64,000 bases of DNA from a virus. The position numbers were made by a program, and so were the translations under genes. This document shows, one piece after another, positions 41,284 through 50,509 of this stretch; the first letter of the stretch is position 1; each line of letters begins with the position of its first letter. Location: positions 124,001-188,000 of the IMG/VR virus record IMGVR_UViG_3300018080_000098. One strand, given 5' to 3'. The notes below the pieces were generated by a model. That model made no database searches. It saw only the letters and a list, made by a program, of their open reading frames with translations, and was not told the origin of the DNA.

Positions 41284-43725
41284 ATGCCCCTCATCGAATA
41301 CGAATCCCTCGATTTCGAGAACGCCTACATCTACCGGAAGTGTAGCTTCCCCCTGGAAAATCAGGGGCTCGTGCTCGTCCGCGGCCTCAACGTCGACGAT
41401 GGCGGCTACCTGGGTGCTGGCAAGTCTTCTATCTTTGAGGTGTTTGCTTCCCTTCAGGTGGGAAGAGGCGGTAAAAGAGAGCGCCGCCAAGGCAACTTCC
41501 GCACCAACCTGGTGAACTCGTTCGTCGGGGAAGATATGGTAGCTTCCCTCAAGCTCCGCGTCGACGGCCATCCGTACGAAATACGACAGTACCAGCAGCA
41601 CCACCGTTTTCACAACAAAATACTGGTCATCGATCGCGTGACCGGACAGGACATCCGACCCCGCTCCAGTGGCCACTCTCCCTTCAAATGGGTGCGTGAT
41701 GAGTTTCTGCGTATCGATGAGACTACGTTCTTCAATCTCATCTATCTGGTGCAGGAGCTTAATAATGTGATGATCCACGGGAAGGAGTACGAGCGCCGCA
41801 ATCGCTTGACAGCGATGTTCGATTTGGATATCTACGATGAGCTCCGCGCACTAGCTAAACGGGCCCTCTCAATGCATACTACTTCCATGTCGGACTTCGA
41901 GGAAGTCCGCAGCGAGCTTAGAGAGGTAAAACAGAAAATCTTCGCCCTACCGGACTTGGTAGACCTCGAAGCGGAGTTCGAAACAGCGGAAGCCCTCCTG
42001 AACCATATGCAGGAGCAGCACGAAGAGGATACTCAGGAATACACGCAGGTAGCCGATCTCTGCTCAAAACTTCGGCAACGCTCCACAGGACGTCGGCAAA
42101 TCATGTCGAAGTTCAAAGGCAGCTCCCTGACAAACACGTTCGACCACCCCAAGGATATTACCATTCGCAACGTGAAAAGATGGAAGAGTCGCTATGATAA
42201 CTTCAGCGCTGACTACATGGCTGCCCAGACAGACCTCGAGAAGCTCGAGAAACGCGATGCCCTTCGTGCCCAACTATTGAAGCTGAGCGACCGTGATGCA
42301 GAAGAGATTCAGGACGACTTGACCGACACCAAGACGAAGCTCACCTATATGAATCAGGTCGAGCTCCCTCAATCGGAAGAACGTCAGAGCCTGCTCATCA
42401 AATTGCAGCGGTTGACGGAGCCCGTTACACCGCTGGAAGAGCTTGAGGATGAGTTGGAAGCTGAGCAAAAGGAAGAGACAGAACTCAAGCGTGACGTGAA
42501 GGACCTGGATGCCGAAGTGCGTGAAGCTGTATGCCCACACTGCAAGCGCCCCTTTGATATGACAGCTGAGGAGCTAGCGGAGAAGCGAGGACGCTTAGCT
42601 ACTGCGCGGGACAGACTGCAGGAGCTTACACGAACAATCCATAAGCTGAAGAAGGAAATCAAGGCCTCCCGCGACATCAAAAACATCCGTGGGCGACTCA
42701 AGGCGTTCGAGACGCAGCGCTCCCCCGAGGAAGTGACAGAAGATATTCGGGAGCTTTCAGGTAAAGAGCGCAGGCTCGCCTCCGAACTCGAGACGTCGCG
42801 CCAGCGTACCAGGATAGAAGCAGAACTGGAGACGATGCCCACCGCGAGCAAAGATGAGCTCATCGAAAAGTGCAGCAAGCTTCGTCGCAGTGTCGAACGC
42901 GCCAGGGAACGCCACGAGGTGGGGAAGTTCATTGTGGAGAAGTTGGAGGAGTTGAAAAACCTCCCCAAGGGAAGCTTGGACGAAGCACAAGGACTACTAC
43001 GAGAACTTCAAGGACGCATGACGAGGATGTCGTCGAAAATTTCACAGGCGAGCGCAGATGCAACACACCTGAAAGAGCGTGTCAACGAGCTGCGTCAGCT
43101 ACTTCGGCGGGAGACCACCCTGAAGCGCACGTTGGAAAAGCAGAAAGCAATCGTCTCCGAGATTACGTGCTTGGAAGCCCTGAACAAAGCGTTCGGCACC
43201 AACGGTATGAAACAAGACCGCTTCGCCACCATCCTATCCGATGCGGCTGAGCGTACAGTCCCTGCATACTCAGATATCCTGTGGCCAAACCGTAACGTTT
43301 CCCTAGACTTGTCCGGTGAAGATGGCTCCTCGCTCCAGTTTGCGCTGGGGCGCCAGTCGGGAAATGTGGCCACCAGAAGCAGTATGCTCTCTGGCGGCGA
43401 ACGCCATAAAGCAGGGCTCGCTTTCCTTTTCGGGCTGCGCGACCTCAAGGAGCTCTACACGGGCAGCCGGTCCAACGTTCTTATCGTGGACGAGCCCTTC
43501 GGAAACCTCGATCCTCTCGGAACCGAAGGACTCATTTCCATCTTCGCTCTGCTCAAACAGAAGTTCGGTTCCGTCTTCGTCATCAGTCACAGACCAGAAG
43601 TTCTGTCCCATCCAGTGTGGGACCAGACGTGGTGGGCCATTCGCGAAAACAACAACGCGACACTTTATTTGGAAGACCCACCAGCGCGGTACCATCAAAT
43701 TGCCAACAACCTTGTAAAACAATAA
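41284..43725 (+). CDS. sbcC: SbcC/Rad50-like ATPase
   Basis: An 813-residue SMC-like protein. Walker A GYLGAGKSS (41-49) is followed by long coiled coils, a zinc hook CPHC (417-420) near the middle, the ABC signature MLSGGERH (about 701-708) and Walker B LIVDEPFGNLD (about 735-745). It pairs with SbcD to process DNA ends before RecA loading. The final codons overlap a TTGTAAAA box that may serve the next gene. Confidence 0.92.
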   Translation: MPLIEYESLDFENAYIYRKCSFPLENQGLVLVRGLNVDDGGYLGAGKSSIFEVFASLQVGRGGKRERRQGNFRTNLVNSFVGEDMVASLKLRVDGHPYEIRQYQQHHRFHNKILVIDRVTGQDIRPRSSGHSPFKWVRDEFLRIDETTFFNLIYLVQELNNVMIHGKEYERRNRLTAMFDLDIYDELRALAKRALSMHTTSMSDFEEVRSELREVKQKIFALPDLVDLEAEFETAEALLNHMQEQHEEDTQEYTQVADLCSKLRQRSTGRRQIMSKFKGSSLTNTFDHPKDITIRNVKRWKSRYDNFSADYMAAQTDLEKLEKRDALRAQLLKLSDRDAEEIQDDLTDTKTKLTYMNQVELPQSEERQSLLIKLQRLTEPVTPLEELEDELEAEQKEETELKRDVKDLDAEVREAVCPHCKRPFDMTAEELAEKRGRLATARDRLQELTRTIHKLKKEIKASRDIKNIRGRLKAFETQRSPEEVTEDIRELSGKERRLASELETSRQRTRIEAELETMPTASKDELIEKCSKLRRSVERARERHEVGKFIVEKLEELKNLPKGSLDEAQGLLRELQGRMTRMSSKISQASADATHLKERVNELRQLLRRETTLKRTLEKQKAIVSEITCLEALNKAFGTNGMKQDRFATILSDAAERTVPAYSDILWPNRNVSLDLSGEDGSSLQFALGRQSGNVATRSSMLSGGERHKAGLAFLFGLRDLKELYTGSRSNVLIVDEPFGNLDPLGTEGLISIFALLKQKFGSVFVISHRPEVLSHPVWDQTWWAIRENNNATLYLEDPPARYHQIANNLVKQ
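43712..43719 (+). promoter_or_regulatory. TTGTAAAA-box candidate at the end of sbcC
   Basis: The box lies 17 bases before GTG 43737 but also encodes the last residues of SbcC, so it may be fortuitous. The short spacing equals those at 57166 and 59833. Confidence 0.3.
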
Positions 43726-43736
43726 TAGGTGGCTGT

Positions 43737-44249
43737 GTGCTTACTCGAGCTTTTGTTTCGTTATCCAAACAGTCACCCGATGAGGTGTTGGAGTGGCTGT
43801 GTGGCGTCCTGAACGCAGACTCCGTTGAAGTTCCCGGAGTTAGCGGTGATGAGGTAAGAATAATTGCCCGTAAGGGTGATGAGCAACAGCAGCCTCTTTG
43901 GGACGATAAAAAGCTTCTGGCAACGTTGGAACGTACTGCCAATACGCCTTTGGGCATGGCAGTTGTATGGCTACTGCTTTGTTTTCATGACGTTTATTAC
44001 GATACCGACATTTTGTTGCGAGATTACGTGAAGCATGTAAGTGGAGTCCAGTTAGAGCCAGTACCGTTCGAGTTATCGGATGGCCACCTCGTTACAGCTT
44101 GCAGTCCGTCTGTATGTACGAGTAAACCAGAAAATTCTGGCCAGGTGATTTTTCGGGTTGACAAAAACAGTATGCACGTGTTACTCCCTTTAAGCAGTTC
44201 TGAATTGAGAGACCTGCTTTTAGGGCGGCTTCGGAGGAACGGTTCATGA
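43737..44249 (+). CDS. Hypothetical protein after sbcC
   Basis: A 170-residue protein that I do not recognise. GTG 43737 with AGGTGG before it is preferred; the open frame extends into sbcC. Several hydrophobic beta/alpha segments (MAVVWLLLCFHDVYYD near the middle) and a C-terminal VLLPLSSSELRDLLL are visible; no motif. The codon pattern looks less GC-rich at third positions than sbcC, so it may have a different history. It overlaps the next gene by four bases. Confidence 0.5.
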   Translation: MLTRAFVSLSKQSPDEVLEWLCGVLNADSVEVPGVSGDEVRIIARKGDEQQQPLWDDKKLLATLERTANTPLGMAVVWLLLCFHDVYYDTDILLRDYVKHVSGVQLEPVPFELSDGHLVTACSPSVCTSKPENSGQVIFRVDKNSMHVLLPLSSSELRDLLLGRLRRNGS

Positions 44250-45085
44250 GCCAGCCTGCCTTGGTGAAAGCAGTCGGATTTGCATTTATCAGTCCGGAAG
44301 CGTTCGTGTTGGTAGCAAACCACAAGCGGGACCACATTCACTTGTTCCCTGCAAAGAAAAACAGCGAACCTCTGGTGTTCCAGCGGGAGCAGCGGCGTCA
44401 AGTTGTAGCTCTCCGTGCGGTGGAGCGCATGGGGCAGCTCATCCCTCACGCGGACAAAATCGATTTAATTGTAGCCTTCGGGGAGGCAGCGGACTTGCAG
44501 GAGCTTGGCATTCCTATGATGGATGCTGGGTTCGATGAGGACGGTAAGCTGGTGGGGCATCCTCGTCAGAGCCGTGATGAGCTTCTCGCGCGCATAGAGA
44601 AGGAAGCTGTTGAATTACAGGTGGATAAGTCCCTTTCTACCGTGAAGCGTGCTCGTCGTCGTGCAAAGGAGTCCGCAGCTTATTCTGGGCCCACTTTCCG
44701 TGACCAGATGCGTGGCATTCGTGATGCTGTACGAGCTTCTGGAGCTGAGGGTTTTGACTTTGTCAACGAGGCTGCTATTCCTGCGGTGCTTCGGTTGATG
44801 GGAGACACAAATCAGGCGGATTTCAAGAGTGCTTGTCAGGGGATGATTAAGCGCGGTGGGGTGCCCGAAGAGACAGCGAAGAGCTTCTTCAAGTGGGTTG
44901 AGGGAATCGATGGCATCGGGCCCGAGCTTGGGAAAGCGGTGGATGCGTTGCTGTTCACAGATGATGATGTGGAGCGCACCGAGGACGAGATGGCTACGCA
45001 GTACGGGGTGGATGTGAAGGACGTGGCCTTGGTGGCGAACAGCTACAGACAGATAACAGAGACAGAAACCGAAGACGACGAATAG
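44246..45085 (+). CDS. Hypothetical 279-residue protein
   Basis: I do not recognise this protein. The N-terminal 90 residues are alpha/beta (AVGFAFISPEAFVLVANH, IDLIVAFGEAADL), the middle is basic and helical (STVKRARRRAKESA), and the C-terminal part is helical with a helix-hairpin-helix-like GIDGIGPELGKAVDALL. The end is acidic (ETETEDDE). The HhH-like element suggests DNA contact. Its ATG overlaps the stop of the previous gene. Confidence 0.5.
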   Translation: MSQPALVKAVGFAFISPEAFVLVANHKRDHIHLFPAKKNSEPLVFQREQRRQVVALRAVERMGQLIPHADKIDLIVAFGEAADLQELGIPMMDAGFDEDGKLVGHPRQSRDELLARIEKEAVELQVDKSLSTVKRARRRAKESAAYSGPTFRDQMRGIRDAVRASGAEGFDFVNEAAIPAVLRLMGDTNQADFKSACQGMIKRGGVPEETAKSFFKWVEGIDGIGPELGKAVDALLFTDDDVERTEDEMATQYGVDVKDVALVANSYRQITETETEDDE

Positions 45086-45124
45086 AACCAGCAGCGTTCA
45101 CGCATTATTGGAGGAGATTAACAG

Positions 45125-46270
45125 ATGGCGAAGAAAGACGTTACGAAGGGACTCGACCCTGATCTGTTCGATGCGGGGCTCGACGATGACGAGTCTGATA
45201 AAGAAGAGATTACGGAGGAGGGTAGCTCCGAGGAGGAAGCTCCCTCTGAGGAGACCCCTTCCGTTGCTGAAGAGGCTCCTCCTACCGAGGAAGAGGCTTC
45301 CGAGGAAGCTGCAGCCGATGAGTCCAAAGATGAGGAGCAAAAAGACGACGTGCCGGAAGAGGCTGTTTCGGAAGAGAACGACCCGGAGTCTGAAGAGGCT
45401 ACTGAGGAGGGCACAGCCGACGAAAGTACGGAAAAGCATACAGAGGAGAACGATGGTGCTCCTGAGGAGGCCAGCAAGAAGGGTGATGGGGGAGGGGAGG
45501 ACGGTGGGGACCCTTCGAAGGAAGAGGAACCAATCGCTCCTGCGGACATAGATTCAATAGCGGCCACTTATGTGGTACAGCGCGGTTTCACAGATACGAA
45601 TGGAAAGACGTACCATCCTGGGGACGTCATTCCTATTCAGTGTCGCCACTGTGCTTTGTGGGAGCGAGAATGGTTGGGCAAAAAACGTTGTAGTCCTGGA
45701 CGTCGTTTGGACGAAGATACTGTGATGCATCCAGAGCGCTATTCTTGCGAGACCTTCTTTATTTGCAAGGAGAACGACCCGGAGCTCACTACGTTCCTCA
45801 ACATGTCGGTGCCTGAAATTCTGACCGTACGCGCAATGCTGCCTGGCATCAAGAAGATTCTGCGCGCGGCTGATTTTCTCGACAAGTGGGCGGAGCGTGA
45901 GGATTTCAAGGGTGATAAGGGGGAGGTGTTCACGAACGCCAAGGGTTTCGTGACAGTTTTTAGTAGCTTGGAGCAGCTACTCTTGGCGGAAGGATTCATG
46001 CGTGAGTACATCAAGGCAGCATCCAAGCGTGCTGCCTACACCAAGCGTCCCCCGCGCCCGAAGTTCGAGCCAGGTGATTGGATCGAGTGGAAGGATTTGA
46101 AGACAGGTGAGACGATAGAAGGCATCCTTCTTTCCAAGGGAGCTGGTAATATCCACTTCGCGGGTACCAAGGTACACGCAGGGCAGAAGTTCACGTTCAA
46201 GCTCAAGGAGTGGAAAAAGAAGTGCGAGCCCAAGATTACCCGGAAGACGTCTTCTCCTGATGTCGAGTAG
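45125..46270 (+). CDS. Protein with long acidic N-tail and Cys/beta C-domain
   Basis: A 381-residue protein (GGAG upstream). Residues 10-140 are almost entirely Glu, Asp, Ser, Ala and Pro, a disordered acidic region. Residues 145-230 have a Cys group (QCRHCALWE, KKRCSP, YSCETFFIC) that may bind zinc. The C-terminal 60 residues look like a small beta barrel (PGDWIEWKDLKTGETIEG, GTKVHAGQKFTFKL). It lies just before DNA ligase, so a replication or DNA-mimic role is possible. Confidence 0.5.
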   Translation: MAKKDVTKGLDPDLFDAGLDDDESDKEEITEEGSSEEEAPSEETPSVAEEAPPTEEEASEEAAADESKDEEQKDDVPEEAVSEENDPESEEATEEGTADESTEKHTEENDGAPEEASKKGDGGGEDGGDPSKEEEPIAPADIDSIAATYVVQRGFTDTNGKTYHPGDVIPIQCRHCALWEREWLGKKRCSPGRRLDEDTVMHPERYSCETFFICKENDPELTTFLNMSVPEILTVRAMLPGIKKILRAADFLDKWAEREDFKGDKGEVFTNAKGFVTVFSSLEQLLLAEGFMREYIKAASKRAAYTKRPPRPKFEPGDWIEWKDLKTGETIEGILLSKGAGNIHFAGTKVHAGQKFTFKLKEWKKKCEPKITRKTSSPDVE

Positions 46271-46294
46271 ACCTGCAATCACGAGGAAATTACG

Positions 46295-47932
46295 ATGGAA
46301 CGAGACCTCAGTTATCTCGATACTCTAGAAGTCGATACACTCAAGGAAGCTATCCTTGTCCTCGAGGAGCTGGAGGAGACATCCGGCCCGAAAGCCCGCA
46401 AGCAGGTCATCGAAAAGCACAAGACCAACCCTGTACTTCAGGAGTTCTTCTTGCGTGCGTTGGGGACCGAGAAGTACTACGTTCGTTTCAAAGAGGAAAT
46501 CCTGTCCGCCGCCGAGAGCTATTCTCCTCTCGATTCGTACAAGAAATTTCTCTCCGCTCTCAATGCATTGTGCGAGCGTAGGGTTACGGGAGATGAAGCT
46601 CGAGAGAGAGTGACTACGTTCCTTTCTAAATGCCATCCCCGCCTTCGGAAGTGGTACCTGCGAGTGCTCGACCACGATCTGCGTATTGGTGTAGGCCGTA
46701 CCAGTATCAACAAAATATACGGGACTGGTTTCTGGTTCGGAGTGGAGGAGGACGAGTTTCACTATCATGGGTGCTGCCTTGCGAAAGACTACGAAAAAGT
46801 GGTCACGGAGGAGAAGCCCCTCACCTACCCGGTGGCCGTCGAGTTCAAGCTGGATGGCGAACGCGCTTTGGTGTACGTGTTTCCTGACAAGCGTGAGATC
46901 CAGGTGTACACCCGTGGGCTGCTTCGGAAGACCGAGGTGGAGGGTGTGGAAGCGCTCGTGGACCAGTTTATCCAGGTGACCGCGAAGCTGAACGAGCTGC
47001 GTGGGGAGCCTGAGAACACCCCGTTGTTTTTGGATGGGGAGTTCCTGGCCACGGTTTGGAATGACACCTCGAGTGTGGTGGGTAGCACGACGAACTTCGA
47101 TGCGGAGGAGTTCCTGGCGGACGTGAAGGTTCTCTTGTTCGACTGGGCTCCTGTCGAGGACTACATCAAAAAGAAGTTCGACGTTCCGTGGAAGCCCCGG
47201 AAGCAGTTGCTCATGCGGGCGGCTGGTGCCAAGGGTCCTTACGAGAAGGTAATGCAGGCGGCGGACAACATCTACGTGCTGGGTCATCGTATTGTACATA
47301 GTGAGGAGGAGCTCAACGCTTTTCATGCGTGGGCGTTGGATGGTGATTTTGAGGGGACGATGATCAAGGTGCTTGACGCGCCGCACGTTTTCCATCGGAG
47401 GCACAAGTACGTTCTGAAGCTGAAGCCTACGAAGGAGGAGACGGGTGTTATCGTGGGGGCTGTAGCGGGGGAGAAGCAGAACGCTGCAGCGTCTCCTCGA
47501 GACAAGGAAATCATTTGGAACGCGATGGTGGATGATTTCGAGGGGGCGGAGAATGACGGGTACTACTACCATTGCTACGTGGACAATCCTGAAGAGGTAG
47601 CGGAGCACTTGCGGACGTTGGTGAAGGATGATAGAGATCGTCGAATCACCACTCATATAGATGGTGCTGTTTCCTATCGTTACAGTGCTCGGTTGGGTGC
47701 GTTCGTGGTGAAGTTGGGTGAGGATGAGGTGAACATTGGTGGTGGGTACAAGTACAAGGCGGGGCAGGATGAGCGAATGGAGTTCTGGCAACGTCGCGAA
47801 GAGTTGGTCGGCGTTAAGATAGATGTGAAGCTACAAGGAGACAAGGTCAAAGTAGCGAAGGCCAGGTTTAACAGTTTCGTGAGGCTTCGTTGGGACCTGA
47901 CGGAACAGCAGAACAGCGAAGAAAGCGCATAG
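46295..47932 (+). CDS. ATP-dependent DNA ligase
   Basis: A 545-residue ligase of the T4/viral type. An N-terminal helical DNA-binding region (1-160) precedes the adenylation motif KLDGER with the catalytic Lys185, then FLDGEFLATVW (motif III region), FEGTMIKVLD (IV) and KYVLKLKP (V). An OB-type C-domain follows. It seals Okazaki fragments after the FEN exonuclease. It is upstream of the AT-hook gene by 13 bases. Confidence 0.93.
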   Translation: MERDLSYLDTLEVDTLKEAILVLEELEETSGPKARKQVIEKHKTNPVLQEFFLRALGTEKYYVRFKEEILSAAESYSPLDSYKKFLSALNALCERRVTGDEARERVTTFLSKCHPRLRKWYLRVLDHDLRIGVGRTSINKIYGTGFWFGVEEDEFHYHGCCLAKDYEKVVTEEKPLTYPVAVEFKLDGERALVYVFPDKREIQVYTRGLLRKTEVEGVEALVDQFIQVTAKLNELRGEPENTPLFLDGEFLATVWNDTSSVVGSTTNFDAEEFLADVKVLLFDWAPVEDYIKKKFDVPWKPRKQLLMRAAGAKGPYEKVMQAADNIYVLGHRIVHSEEELNAFHAWALDGDFEGTMIKVLDAPHVFHRRHKYVLKLKPTKEETGVIVGAVAGEKQNAAASPRDKEIIWNAMVDDFEGAENDGYYYHCYVDNPEEVAEHLRTLVKDDRDRRITTHIDGAVSYRYSARLGAFVVKLGEDEVNIGGGYKYKAGQDERMEFWQRREELVGVKIDVKLQGDKVKVAKARFNSFVRLRWDLTEQQNSEESA

Positions 47933-47945
47933 AAGGAGGCAAATT

Positions 47946-48569
47946 ATGCCGAGGAAGAAAGCCCAGCAAGTAACATTGGTAGGAGTTCGCGGAGCCAAGC
48001 TGCCTGTCTCCGAGTGTCTGTTGGTAAGCGAGGACGCTGACAGCTACGTGGTACAGGCGGTCCGGAAGACACGCGGGCGTGCAGCGAACAAGCTCGCCAC
48101 GTACGTGCTGCCGAAGTCGATGGTGCAGTACTATTATTCGGAGGAGGACATCGAGGGTGACGTTGACGGTGTCCCCGTGGCGGCTGCGAAGGCTGCTCCT
48201 CGCGCGGCAGCCAAGAAACCCGCAGCGAAAAAGAAGGTGGCGAAGAAACCCGCAGCGAAAAAGAAGGTGGCGAAGAAGGCCGCTGCTCCGAAGAAGCGTG
48301 GTCGTCCGAAGGGCAGCAAGAACAAGCCCAAGGAAGGTGCTGCTGCTCCGAAGAAGCGTGGTCGGCCTAAGGGCTCGAAGAACAAGTCCAAGGAAGGTGC
48401 TGCTGCTCCGAAGAAGCGTGGTCGTCCGAAGGGCAGCAAGAACAAGCCCAAGGAAGGTGCTGCTGCTCCGAAGAAGCGTGGTCGGCCTAAGGGCTCGAAG
48501 AACAAGTCCAAGGATGCCGGTTCGGCCAAAGCGAATAAAGCTGCATCACTTTTCGATGAGAGCTTCTAG
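47946..48569 (+). CDS. AT-hook / histone H1-tail-like DNA-binding protein
   Basis: A 207-residue protein. Residues 1-75 form a small folded domain (VTLVGVRGAKLPVSECLLVS). The remainder is Ala/Lys/Pro-rich with two KKPAAKKKVA units and four 20-residue units each containing the AT-hook core RGRPKGSKNK. It would bind the minor groove of AT-rich DNA and could compact DNA or recruit proteins. It ends in SLFDESF, like known clamp-binding tails (see findings). GGAGG precedes the ATG. Confidence 0.8.
   Translation: MPRKKAQQVTLVGVRGAKLPVSECLLVSEDADSYVVQAVRKTRGRAANKLATYVLPKSMVQYYYSEEDIEGDVDGVPVAAAKAAPRAAAKKPAAKKKVAKKPAAKKKVAKKAAAPKKRGRPKGSKNKPKEGAAAPKKRGRPKGSKNKSKEGAAAPKKRGRPKGSKNKPKEGAAAPKKRGRPKGSKNKSKDAGSAKANKAASLFDESF
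48283..48522 (+). repeat. Four 60-bp tandem repeats coding the AT hooks
   Basis: Four in-frame 60-bp units alternate in an A-B-A-B pattern: units 1 and 3 share one spelling (GTCGTCCGAAGGGCAGC), units 2 and 4 another (GTCGGCCTAAGGGCTCG). This points to duplication of a 120-bp pair after an older duplication. A shorter 30-bp repeat coding KKPAAKKKVA lies just before (about 48212-48271). Confidence 0.85.
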
Positions 48570-48684
48570 TAGCTTAGCAGTGTAGCTACCCCTCCATTAC
48601 CCCTCAAAATTACCCCAATATTACCGTTGCGCCGACATTACGTCGGCCATCCTCTACGTCAATTTGCTGTATTGGGGAAGTCCC
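48570..48684. promoter_or_regulatory. Repeat-rich leader before the Zn/HTH gene
   Basis: ATTACCCC, ATTACCCC and ATTACCG occur within 35 bases, followed by the hairpin GCCGAC-ATTAC-GTCGGC and then GGGGAAG before ATG 48685. Spaced direct repeats next to a likely regulator gene suggest binding sites, possibly for autoregulation. No T-run follows the hairpin. Confidence 0.4.
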
Positions 48685-49539
48685 ATGCCCACAAAAAAAG
48701 TGCGCCACGATTGCGCCTCTTACGAAGTTTGTCAAGACCTCCGAAACCTACTTTTAAAGTTTAAAGTACCTAAAGGAGAGCTGACCGAGCTGTGTGACAC
48801 CTCAGATGCTACGTGGCCCTGCAGTGCAATGCTACACTATGTGCGACAGCTCTATGATAATATCTCTCCCTCTAACGCTACGGAGGTACTAGAGTTCATC
48901 ACACCCCTGTTTGCAAAACGCGAACAACTTGTTAGCAGCCGCTTCGATCAACATTCGGGAGATGCCCCTTTTCACTGCCCCGAGCTCGATGTAGACATGT
49001 ACCAGCCGTGCCTGACCACTTCGTGCGCGTTCCACACCGCAGACCCGTGGGCACTCAACTGCATCCTGTTCTACCGGTTACGCTACGAGCGCGACACACT
49101 CAATCTGAACGAGCTCTCCTTCTTACTTAATAAGGAAGTTGGGGTGCTGCGGTCCATCCTCAATCGCACCTTTCGACAACTAAGCCAGGGAGCACTCAAG
49201 GAAACCATCGCTCGGGATGGGGACAGTGAGCTCGTTCTGCGGGTGCACTCAGATAATGTGTGCGTAGTGTGTGAGCATAAAATAGAGGCTCGCCGCAAGA
49301 CTATTACCAAATCTGGCTTCACCTATTGTAGTAAAGGGTGCGCAACGTACAAACCTCCCCAGGTTATCCGGATGGAGCAGGAATTCGAGCTACCTATTGA
49401 ACGGGTGCTGGACCTGTGTGTGCAGCGCTTTTCCAGTGTGAAAAACATGTGCGCCGCGTTGGGGGTTGGGCCTTCCGTGTTCTCGAATTGGTGTGATCGC
49501 TATTCTGTTATAATCCCTCCCGCCAAGATTTCTAAGTAG
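48685..49539 (+). CDS. Putative DNA-binding transcription regulator with Zn and HTH segments
   Basis: A 284-residue protein (ATG 48685, GGGGAAG upstream; an upstream ATG at 48664 is less likely). It is rich in Cys: early CASYEVC, ELCDTSDATWPC and QPCLTTSCAFH, then a C-terminal knuckle CVVCEHK ... YCSKGC. A helix pair around residues 135-165 (LNELSFLLNKEVGVLRSILN) and another near the end (VKNMCAALGVGPSVFSNWC) look like HTH motifs. It is monocistronic with its own repeat-rich leader. A late transcription factor or a diverged sigma-like protein is possible; not proven. Confidence 0.5.
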   Translation: MPTKKVRHDCASYEVCQDLRNLLLKFKVPKGELTELCDTSDATWPCSAMLHYVRQLYDNISPSNATEVLEFITPLFAKREQLVSSRFDQHSGDAPFHCPELDVDMYQPCLTTSCAFHTADPWALNCILFYRLRYERDTLNLNELSFLLNKEVGVLRSILNRTFRQLSQGALKETIARDGDSELVLRVHSDNVCVVCEHKIEARRKTITKSGFTYCSKGCATYKPPQVIRMEQEFELPIERVLDLCVQRFSSVKNMCAALGVGPSVFSNWCDRYSVIIPPAKISK

Positions 49540-49710
49540 CCTACAATCTTTTCTCCCCCTCCGCCATTATCTTCCACCGTTTGAAGGTTAATATCTATAC
49601 GTAGTTGCGGCTCAAGCCACAAGGTTGCCTTCGTGTGTTCGTTGCTTCTTGTGCCTTGCCGTTCGGATTCTCACGGATAAACCCAGGTGGTTAAGTAGGA
49701 GAAACAACAG
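49540..49710. other. Intergenic leader of the motif-gene operon
   Basis: About 170 bp without a gene. No TTGTAAAA box or TTGACA promoter is visible. ATATCTATACGTAG near 49590 is a weak -10-like sequence. GTAGGAGAAACAAC gives the ribosome site of the next gene. Confidence 0.4.
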
Positions 49711-50496
49711 ATGTCGGATTACAAAAATGACATTGCTGCTCGACTCAGCGAGCGCCTGCAGCAGCGAGTAGCCAGCACACGCAGTGGGCGCTTCGACCTG
49801 AAGCTGGCTGACTACGCCATCACGAGCCCCCACGAGGCACGTGTTATGGTGGCTTTCACTTCGGAAATGGGGCAGCCGAAACGCTCCGAGCTCGACCAGT
49901 GGGTCACGTCGTCCTTCAACGGAAACGTGAGCCTCACACTCGAGACTCTGCGTCTGTACCCGGACCTCAACGTCGTTACTGCATTCGTGCGTAAGAACCG
50001 TCGGTATCGTCCGCTCGAGGACACCAAGAAGTACCGCATGGCTTCTGTAGGCAAGAACCAGTACATGGACGACGAGAAGGTCATCTGGGAAGTCATGAGC
50101 AACGGGGACGAGCGCTTCCTAGCCCGCGCTGAAAAGGACGACCTCGAGGAAATCATGCGCGTACGCCTCTCCCGCGAGCGCACTGCTTCCATGCATCACC
50201 GGTTGCGCCTGTCCGACATCGTGACCGCTGGTATCAATAGCCTCGAGTCCGGTGACCGCGTGTCCTTCTCTTATGAGGGCATCCTTCAGCAGGGCGAAGT
50301 GAGCAACGTCGGCAAGGATACAGTCACCATCAAGGCCAACGGTAAGTCTGTCACCGTGGACCGCCTCGCAGTGGTCGACGTGACCGAGAAGGCTCCGAAA
50401 GCTCAGGCTGAGCAGAAGCGGTTCTTGGAGGACTTCTTCACCCGCGCTTACGGTGACAAGGCGTTCGCCAAGGAACTCGTATCCAAGGGTGACTAG
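49711..50496 (+). CDS. Hypothetical protein leading the plus-strand motif operon
   Basis: A 261-residue protein with AGGAG before its ATG. It has a helical/beta mixture, VTSSFNGNVSLTLETLRLYPDLN near the middle and a small SH3-like barrel at about 185-235 (GDRVSFSYEGILQQGEV, GKDTVTIKANGKSVTV). It lacks the I-K-Y-x-G-x-x-Y motif of the following genes. A virion-associated role is plausible from the neighbourhood; no family is recognised. Confidence 0.55.
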   Translation: MSDYKNDIAARLSERLQQRVASTRSGRFDLKLADYAITSPHEARVMVAFTSEMGQPKRSELDQWVTSSFNGNVSLTLETLRLYPDLNVVTAFVRKNRRYRPLEDTKKYRMASVGKNQYMDDEKVIWEVMSNGDERFLARAEKDDLEEIMRVRLSRERTASMHHRLRLSDIVTAGINSLESGDRVSFSYEGILQQGEVSNVGKDTVTIKANGKSVTVDRLAVVDVTEKAPKAQAEQKRFLEDFFTRAYGDKAFAKELVSKGD

Positions 50497-50509
50497 AGGG
50501 AGACTTCTC

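Noticed and set aside
45125-46270. Acidic N-tail as a DNA-mimic anti-restriction protein
   Set aside because: Composition alone is not enough; the tail is low complexity and fused to a Cys/beta domain, so no function is claimed.
46325-47791. A 488-codon open frame on the minus strand
   Set aside because: It is antisense to the DNA ligase, whose motifs are intact; its protein is Arg/His/Leu-rich low-quality sequence.
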